From JANXYY01 sp035530875 (GTDB lineage Bacteria > Actinomycetota > Actinomycetes > Nanopelagicales > Nanopelagicaceae), in NCBI GenBank assembly GCA_035530875.1, contig DATKUB010000003.1, positions 1 to 19,589 of the forward strand: DNA of 19,589 nt. The letters are read 5' to 3'. Of the stretch, positions 14,811 through 19,589 are shown in pieces. The notes beneath the pieces are model-generated. The model ran no database searches. It saw only the letters and a list, made by a program, of their open reading frames with translations, and had not been told where the DNA came from. The first letter of the stretch is position 1. The number at the start of each line of letters is the position of its first letter. The translations under genes and the position numbers were made by a program.

Positions 14811-14981
14811 TCAGTCCGCGCCGCCGCTGAATGGGCAATGTCGACAGCCGTTCCCGCAGCAGAATCCGCGAGCCAAATGGTATTCCGAGGTGAATACAAA
14901 CAATCCAGTTTCAGCGTCGATATAGCCATCTACACCAGCAGCTATTGCCTGGTCATGACTTGAAATAATGCTAGCTACCAT
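14811..14981 (-). CDS. Small Cys-rich DUF5522-like protein (56 residues)
   Basis: This short gene encodes 56 residues. The start ATG (14981-14979) shares one base with the terC stop (TAATG), so it should be translated by coupling with terC. The core reads DGYIDAETGLFVFTSEYHL (18-36) followed by ARGFCCGNGCRHCPF (37-51), with cysteines 41, 42, 46 and 49 and His 48. That matches my recollection of the DUF5522 pattern (Y-[IV]-[DN]-x-E/T-G...F/T-x-x-YHL-x-RG-x-CCGxGCxHCP), small proteins found widely in bacteria. The closely spaced Cys and His suggest metal or Fe-S binding, but no function is established to my knowledge. The stop is 10 bases from the end of the decayed MDMPI gene. It is likely the last gene of coaE-uvrB-terC-this gene. 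Codon use and motif conservation make it a real gene despite its size. Confidence 0.8.
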   Translation of the reverse strand: MVASIISSHDQAIAAGVDGYIDAETGLFVFTSEYHLARGFCCGNGCRHCPFSGGAD

Positions 14982-15859
14982 TAGTTCTTCAATTTACGAT
15001 CGGAATTTAGGCTGACAACTGTCGTTATGGCCAAGGTCAAAACAATGACGGCGAGAGTGACCCCGACGCTGATCTGTGGAACATCAACGCCAACTCCGTC
15101 GAGCGCTTCGCCAATAAGCTTTATGCCGATGAATGCGAGAATAACGGCTAGGCCCTTGGAAAGGTGCACCAGTTGCTCAACTAAACGGCCGAGTAATACA
15201 TATAGTTGACGTAACCCCATAAGTGCAAAGGCGTTGGCAGTAAAGACGATATATGGGTCTTGTGTGATGCCAAAGATGGCAGGAATTGAATCAAAGGCGA
15301 ATAGAAGATCCGTCGTGCCGATAGCTACAACGGCTACCCCAAAGGTTCCAACGCGCTGCCGCTTAAAGTAGGAGACGACTCTCCCCTCTTGCCAATCCTC
15401 ATCACCGCCGCCTTGGTAGATGAGTCTCACAGCGGTCACAATTAGGAACGTTCCAAAAATGAAGAACATCCAGATAAAGCGATGGATAAGGACCGCACCA
15501 AGCGTAATGAAGAGACCGCGGAACACCAGCGCCAGCGCGATACCGATCATCAATACCGACTGAATCGATTTCTTCGGCACCTTTAATCGGGAGAAGATGA
15601 TTAAGAAGACGAATAGATTGTCGATTGAAAGCGAATACTCAGTTAGCCAGCCGGCCACGAACTCGCCACTAGATTTGGGACTTTCGATACAATACAAACC
15701 CACCGCGAAAACGACGGCGGACAGGATATAGAAGACGACCCAGAGCGAAGCCTCTCGCATTCCAACTTCGCGCGGCCTGCGAGCTGCTAGGAAGAAGTCA
15801 AAAGCGATAACTCCCACAAGTACAAGGAGAGTCGACGCCCAGACGTGTAGGTCAGCCAT
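14981..15859 (-). CDS. TerC family integral membrane protein
   Basis: TerC/Alx proteins are multi-pass membrane proteins tied to tellurium resistance in name, and in several bacteria to manganese export or metal loading of secreted enzymes. The protein has 292 residues with about eight or nine hydrophobic segments (near 8-26, 38-57, 70-90, 101-121, 125-147, 171-190, 202-224, 232-252 and 262-284). The family acidic motifs are intact: TEYSLSIDNLFVF with E74 and D80, and GTTDLLFAFDSIPAI with D184 and D190, which are thought to bind the metal. The GITQDPYIVFTANAFALMGL block is typical. The ATG follows the uvrB TAA with no gap, so there is no room for the manganese-sensing yybP-ykoY riboswitch that precedes some terC genes. 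The substrate is not determined by sequence. Confidence 0.94.
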   Translation of the reverse strand: MADLHVWASTLLVLVGVIAFDFFLAARRPREVGMREASLWVVFYILSAVVFAVGLYCIESPKSSGEFVAGWLTEYSLSIDNLFVFLIIFSRLKVPKKSIQSVLMIGIALALVFRGLFITLGAVLIHRFIWMFFIFGTFLIVTAVRLIYQGGGDEDWQEGRVVSYFKRQRVGTFGVAVVAIGTTDLLFAFDSIPAIFGITQDPYIVFTANAFALMGLRQLYVLLGRLVEQLVHLSKGLAVILAFIGIKLIGEALDGVGVDVPQISVGVTLAVIVLTLAITTVVSLNSDRKLKN

Positions 15860-17929
15860 TTAAAGCCCGGCATTTTTCATACCGCGAAGTTCCTTCTTCA
15901 ACTCCGCGACTTCATCCCTGATCCTGGCCGCTAATTCAAACTGCAACCCAGCCGCGGCAGTATGCATTTGGTCAGTAAGCGAAGCGATCAGCGCGCTTAG
16001 TTCCTGCGCTGGGAGCGCAGCCAACGTTTTAGCGTGAAGCCCAGCGCTGACTTTCGATGCTCCTACCCTCCCGATCAATTCCTCGGTGTCTACGTCTTCA
16101 CGAGCCAACATCTCGGTGATGTCTGAAATCCGTTTCCGCAGAGGTTGTGGGTCTAGCCCTCGTTCCTCGTTATACGCGACCTGTTTTTCTCGGCGACGGT
16201 TTGTCTCATCTACTGCTTTCTTCATCGACGGAGTGATCGAGTCGGCATACATGTGTACCTCGCCGGAAACATTCCTCGCGGCCCGTCCAATGGTTTGGAT
16301 TAGCGAGGTCGCAGACCTGAGAAAGCCTTCCTTGTCTGCATCGAGAATGGCTACGAGCGACACCTCAGGGAGATCGAGTCCTTCTCGGAGCAGGTTGATT
16401 CCAATAAGTACATCGAAAGTTCCAAGACGTAATTCTCTAAGTAGTTCAACCCGACGCAGGGTGTCTACCTCTGAGTGGAGGTACCGGACGCGAATCCCAA
16501 TCTCAAGCAGATAATCGGTGAGATCTTCCGACATCTTCTTCGTAAGCGTCGTGACAAGGACGCGTTCATTGCGTGAGGTTCGGATTTTAATCTCATGGAT
16601 CAAATCGTCAATCTGACCTTTGGTGGGTTTGATTACGATCTGCGGATCTACCAGTCCCGTCGGCCTGATTACTTGCTCGACTACATCTCCATCGACTTTC
16701 CCTAACTCGTATGGCCCAGGTGTTGCGGAGAGAAAAACGGTCTGGGAGATTCGCTCGACGAATTCGCTCCACTTTAGGGGGCGATTATCCAAAGCACTTG
16801 GCAATCGGAAACCATGCTCAATCAAGGTCCGCTTTCTGGAGGAATCACCTTCGAACATCGCTCCGATCTGTGGGACTGTCACGTGCGATTCGTCGATAAT
16901 CAGCAAAAAATCTTCCGGGAAGTAATCAATTAGGCAGTGCGGCGCGGAGCCAGCAGAACGCCCATCGATGTGGCGTGAATAATTTTCAATCCCCGAGCAG
17001 AATCCGACCTGACGCATCATTTCTAAGTCGTAGGTTGTTCTCATTTTTAATCGTTGAGCTTCAAGCAGCTTCCCCTGGTTTTCAAACTCAGCCAGCCGTT
17101 CCGCTAGCTCGACCTCAATTGCAGCGGTGGCACGCTCCATCCGTTCCGGGCCCGCCACGTAGTGAGTGGCCGGGAATATGTACATCTCCTCTTCCTCGCG
17201 AACGACTTCGCCAGTAAGCGGGTTCAAAGTCATTAGGCGCTCGACTTCGTCGCCGAACATCTCAATCCGCAGCGCCAATTCCTCGTAAACCGGGATGATT
17301 TCTATCGTGTCACCGCGAACGCGGAACGTGCCACGCGCGAAGGAGATGTCGTTGCGCGAATATTGAATATCCACAAATTTTCGCAGAAGTTGGTTCCGCT
17401 CAATTCTGTCGCCAACCTTGATCTTCACCATTCGTTCCAAATATTCCTCTGGAGTACCAAGTCCATAAATACAAGAAACGGTTGCGACTACAACGACGTC
17501 TCGCCGAGTCAGCAGTGAGTGTGTTGCCGAATGGCGTAATCGCTCCACCTCGGAGTTGATGGATGAGTCCTTTTCAATAAAGGTATCCGTCTGAGGAACG
17601 TACGCTTCTGGTTGGTAGTAGTCGTAATAAGAAACGAAATATTCGACTGCATTGTTGGGTAACAGCTCCCGAAATTCATTAGCCAACTGAGCCGCTAATG
17701 TCTTGTTCGGCGCCATAACCAGAGTTGGACGCTGCAGTTTTTCAATCAGCCAGGCCGCGGTTGCCGACTTTCCGGTTCCAGTCGCACCCAGAAGAACTAC
17801 GTTCTGTTCACCTGCCTCAATCCGCCTGACTAGATCCGTTATCGCCCCTGGTTGATCGCCAGCTGGCACATAGTCGCTAATCACCTCAAATGGATGAAGG
17901 CGTCGTCGGATTAAATCATTTGGGCGCAC
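15860..17929 (-). CDS. uvrB: Excinuclease ABC subunit UvrB
   Basis: UvrB is the helicase-like subunit that verifies damage and forms the pre-incision complex with UvrC. The protein has 689 residues. Visible parts are the Walker A GATGTGKS (48-55), the damage-probing beta-hairpin with YYDYYQPEAYVP (101-112), VVATVSCIYGLG, the DESHVTVPQIGAM Walker B region, SATPGPYE, the helicase motifs LTKKMSEDLTDYL, INLLREGLDLPEVS and QTIGRAARN, and a C-terminal UVR domain (about 650-685, LQFELAARIRDEVAELKKEL). The start is GTG at 17929; the next conserved residues, HPFEV and PAGDQP, sit at the normal distance. It lies 9 nt behind the coaE stop and abuts terC. No clear Shine-Dalgarno sequence precedes the GTG. 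Confidence 0.97.
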   Translation of the reverse strand: MRPNDLIRRRLHPFEVISDYVPAGDQPGAITDLVRRIEAGEQNVVLLGATGTGKSATAAWLIEKLQRPTLVMAPNKTLAAQLANEFRELLPNNAVEYFVSYYDYYQPEAYVPQTDTFIEKDSSINSEVERLRHSATHSLLTRRDVVVVATVSCIYGLGTPEEYLERMVKIKVGDRIERNQLLRKFVDIQYSRNDISFARGTFRVRGDTIEIIPVYEELALRIEMFGDEVERLMTLNPLTGEVVREEEEMYIFPATHYVAGPERMERATAAIEVELAERLAEFENQGKLLEAQRLKMRTTYDLEMMRQVGFCSGIENYSRHIDGRSAGSAPHCLIDYFPEDFLLIIDESHVTVPQIGAMFEGDSSRKRTLIEHGFRLPSALDNRPLKWSEFVERISQTVFLSATPGPYELGKVDGDVVEQVIRPTGLVDPQIVIKPTKGQIDDLIHEIKIRTSRNERVLVTTLTKKMSEDLTDYLLEIGIRVRYLHSEVDTLRRVELLRELRLGTFDVLIGINLLREGLDLPEVSLVAILDADKEGFLRSATSLIQTIGRAARNVSGEVHMYADSITPSMKKAVDETNRRREKQVAYNEERGLDPQPLRKRISDITEMLAREDVDTEELIGRVGASKVSAGLHAKTLAALPAQELSALIASLTDQMHTAAAGLQFELAARIRDEVAELKKELRGMKNAGL

Positions 17930-17938
17930 GAGCCGATG

Positions 17939-18817
17939 CTACTTTCTTGCTACGACAAGTCGAAGTGGGCGGCCAGGGTCGGCAGAAACATACCTGGACA
18001 TAGGTTCCACTTCAATAAAACCAAGATGTTTAAGGCTTTCAGCCGGATCTTTTAGTTCGCTCTTGATTTGCAATTCAGTCATCGAGCAAACGCTTACCTT
18101 GCCTTCGATCGATTTAGCCACTCGATTCGCAATGCGAACCACTTGGTTCTCAATCGGCAAGACATTAGGCAGTATTTTCACAGGCATCCACTCGGGCTCT
18201 GCACCCCGCCCGGTTGCTAAGTTCTCGGCGAACGGCAAAAGGCGCAAATTCCAGGTGAGCGCCAACTCGTTTTCAAAACCCTGAACATCAGACGAATTGG
18301 TCAAGACAATGTCTGCGATGGCCCGTCTATCTTCGTTGCTTGCTTGCCCGGAAATTCTCGCCATCGCTTGATTCTGAGTTAATCCCCGCTTGGTCATGCG
18401 TTCCAACCGCACTGACAGTGGCGTTTCAATAACGATCACTAGTTGGAACTCATCGGCACGCCCGGTTTCCACTAGCAAAGGGATTTCATAGATCACAACA
18501 GCGTCTTTTGGCAGGGCAGCAATTCGTTGTCGGAATGATGTTTCCACTAGCGGATGAACGATCCCTTCAAGGGCCTTGCGCTTATCTGGATCGGCAAAAA
18601 CAATTCGAGCCAGAGCCTCCCGGTTGAGAGCCCCAGTTGGCTCAATGATTTCAGCACCAAAGTGAGCCTTTACCGCCATGAGTCCGGGCGAACCAGCCTC
18701 AAGAACCTCCTGAGCCAACAGATCGGCCTCGATGACCTCGGCTCCACACTTGTGTAGAAATTGGGCGGCCGTCGACTTCCCCGAGCCGATTCCACCGGTC
18801 AACGCGATCAAGAGCAT
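17939..18817 (-). CDS. coaE: Dephospho-CoA kinase with a C-terminal extension
   Basis: CoaE phosphorylates dephospho-CoA in the last step of coenzyme A synthesis. The kinase domain covers about residues 1-192: P-loop GGIGSGKST (8-16), IEADLLAQEV (29-38), VHPLV, YEIPLLVETG, and the lid region ERMTKRGLTQNQAMARI. The protein has 292 residues against about 200 for simple CoaE. The extra 100 residues are not a clear copy of the GrpB/UPF0157 domain that is fused to CoaE in many actinobacteria, but the end (LKHLGFIEVEP...SADPGRPLRLVV) recalls the end of that domain, so a shortened relic is possible. The ATG at 18817 is forced by the P-loop position. It comes directly after the U-tract of the rpsA terminator and has no Shine-Dalgarno sequence. 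It is probably the first gene of coaE-uvrB-terC-DUF5522. Confidence 0.95.
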   Translation of the reverse strand: MLLIALTGGIGSGKSTAAQFLHKCGAEVIEADLLAQEVLEAGSPGLMAVKAHFGAEIIEPTGALNREALARIVFADPDKRKALEGIVHPLVETSFRQRIAALPKDAVVIYEIPLLVETGRADEFQLVIVIETPLSVRLERMTKRGLTQNQAMARISGQASNEDRRAIADIVLTNSSDVQGFENELALTWNLRLLPFAENLATGRGAEPEWMPVKILPNVLPIENQVVRIANRVAKSIEGKVSVCSMTELQIKSELKDPAESLKHLGFIEVEPMSRYVSADPGRPLRLVVARK

Positions 18818-18855
18818 AAAAACAGCCTAGGTGGTGTCGGGCGACACCACCTAGG
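18818..18855 (-). terminator. Strong intrinsic terminator of rpsA
   Basis: Bases 18826-18855 form a perfect inverted repeat: 14 bases starting CCTAGGTGGTG pair with their complement, leaving a GG centre (realistically a 13 bp stem and four-base loop). On the minus strand the hairpin is followed by CTG and five T residues (complement of 18818-18822), the classical terminator arrangement for transcripts coming from rpsA. The T-run ends exactly at the coaE ATG. On the plus strand no T-run follows, so it acts on the minus strand only. Confidence 0.88.
18823..18828 (-). promoter_or_regulatory. Possible leaderless -10 element for coaE inside the terminator arm
   Basis: The minus strand reads TAGGCT followed by six bases (GTTTTT) and then the coaE ATG. 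TANNNT at this distance is the pattern expected for a leaderless actinobacterial transcript. TAGGCT is also the hexamer seen upstream of uvrA. The element overlaps the 3' arm of the rpsA terminator. No -35 is evident; this is a hypothesis. Confidence 0.25.
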
Positions 18856-18902
18856 CGAATTGTTAATTAGCCACGATCTCTTTCGAGATTGGCTCCGAAC
18901 CG

Positions 18903-19589
18903 TTACTGACCGGCGAGTTGATCACGCAGGCTCTCAAGCGCGGCGTCGGTGGCCAAAGTCCCCGAAGCCTCACCTTCACCTGAGGTGTATGACGAGTCTG
19001 TTGACGTTGCCGCCGCTTCGTCGGCCACCTTTGCCTCGGCGATCTGCTTCCGATGGGCTTCGAAGCGAGCTTGTGCCTCCGCGTATTCCTGCTCCCACGC
19101 TTCGCGCTCCTTCTCAAAGCCCGGCTTCCACTCATTGGTATCCGAATCGAAACCTTCTGGGTAGATGTAGTTGCCAGCCTCGTCATAGTGAGCAGACATG
19201 CCATAGGCGGTTGGATCGAATGCCTCGACGTGAGTGTCGCCATGCTCATTCGCCTGCTTGAGCGAGAGCGAAATCCGACGACGCTCGAGGTCAATGTCGA
19301 TTACCTTGACAAATAATTCGTCACCGACCTGAACTACCTGCTCCGGGATCTCGACGTGGCGTTCCGCCAACTCAGAGATGTGAACAAGGCCCTCAATGCC
19401 CTCATGGACGCGGACGAACGCACCGAATGGCACGAGCTTCGTTACGACCCCAGGGACAACCTGATTAATGGTGTGAGTGCGAGCGAACTGCTGCCAAGGA
19501 TCTTCTTGGGTCGCCTTAAGTGAGAGCGATACACGCTCGCGATCAAAGTCGACGTCGAGCACCTCAACGGTGACCGGCATCCCGACTTC
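18903..19589 (-). CDS. rpsA: Ribosomal protein S1, 5'-truncated by the window edge
   Basis: S1 is the RNA-binding small-subunit protein that helps mRNA binding and translation initiation. The frame is open from the right edge (reading EVGMPVTVEVLD...) to a TAA at 18905-18903, showing about 228 C-terminal residues. Visible are the end of one S1 domain (DFDRERVSLSLKATQEDPW), one complete S1 domain (GVVTKLVPFGAFVRVHEGIE, then GLVHISEL, ending RRRISLSLKQAN), and the long acidic tail of actinobacterial S1 (YGMSAHYDEAGNYIYPEGFD, KPGFEKEREAWEQEYAEAQA), ending in a low-complexity Ala/Ser/Glu region. The ATG at 19580 is internal, not the start. It is followed by an 85 nt gap with a minor stem-loop (ATCTC/GAGAT, 18876-18889) and the strong terminator before coaE. 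Confidence 0.96.
   Translation of the reverse strand, partial: EVGMPVTVEVLDVDFDRERVSLSLKATQEDPWQQFARTHTINQVVPGVVTKLVPFGAFVRVHEGIEGLVHISELAERHVEIPEQVVQVGDELFVKVIDIDLERRRISLSLKQANEHGDTHVEAFDPTAYGMSAHYDEAGNYIYPEGFDSDTNEWKPGFEKEREAWEQEYAEAQARFEAHRKQIAEAKVADEAAATSTDSSYTSGEGEASGTLATDAALESLRDQLAGQ

Noticed and set aside
14351..14929. 192-codon minus-strand open frame between uvrA and terC
   Set aside because: Its product has no recognisable domain and is Ser/Arg-rich. It is antisense to the MDMPI relic and overlaps the better-supported 56-residue gene in another frame.
15860..15900. Manganese (yybP-ykoY) riboswitch upstream of terC
   Set aside because: terC starts on the base after the uvrB stop, so there is no untranslated leader to hold one.

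Overview
The window is a core-genome segment of an actinobacterium (class Actinomycetia by gene content). The evidence is an RbpA homologue, a WhiA homologue in the rapZ-yvcK-whiA cluster, a transaldolase of the longer actinobacterial type, the actinobacterial-style C-terminal tail of ribosomal protein S1, and a decayed gene of the mycothiol-dependent maleylpyruvate isomerase family. Base composition is near half GC by eye. Genes are tightly packed, with many 1-4 nt overlaps. This suits a small-genome actinomycete such as the planktonic freshwater lineages, but that placement is inference. I see no phage, insertion sequence, CRISPR array, tRNA or rRNA.

Layout, left to right. (1) Positions 1-2556, plus strand: the 3' part of transketolase (tkt) and complete transaldolase (tal), overlapping by ATGA; this is the non-oxidative pentose phosphate branch. 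(2) Positions 2557-2600: a short convergent junction with two weak stem-loops. (3) Positions 2601-6265, minus strand: gap-pgk-tpiA-secG-rbpA, read right to left, joining lower glycolysis to a Sec translocase subunit and an RNA polymerase cofactor. A 218 bp non-coding stretch (6266-6483) upstream of gap holds a 16 bp palindrome, a candidate -10 element and a leader hairpin. (4) Positions 6484-14143, minus strand: uvrA-uvrC-rapZ-yvcK-whiA, with gaps of 14 nt or less or overlaps, probably one transcript. (5) Positions 14144-14810: a plus-strand pseudogene of the MDMPI family with an internal TAG and a frameshift. (6) Positions 14811-18817, minus strand: coaE-uvrB-terC-(small DUF5522-like gene), again tightly coupled. 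(7) Positions 18818-18902: a strong intrinsic terminator whose U-tract touches the coaE start codon. (8) Positions 18903-19589: the 3' part of rpsA, minus strand.

How the genes work together. UvrA, UvrB and UvrC make the complete nucleotide-excision repair excinuclease, all within about 8.6 kb. gap, pgk and tpiA with tkt and tal share the triose/pentose phosphate pool. YvcK (gluconeogenesis factor family) and RapZ (nucleotide-binding metabolic regulator family) lie between the DNA-repair and glycolysis blocks, next to the transcription factor WhiA.

The region is mostly conventional. The items most worth a second look are the 56-codon cysteine-rich gene hidden behind terC, the MDMPI relic, the terminator/start-codon junction at coaE, the gap-upstream palindrome, the absence of zwf-opcA-pgl between tal and the secG-rbpA end, and the unusual C-terminal extension of CoaE.
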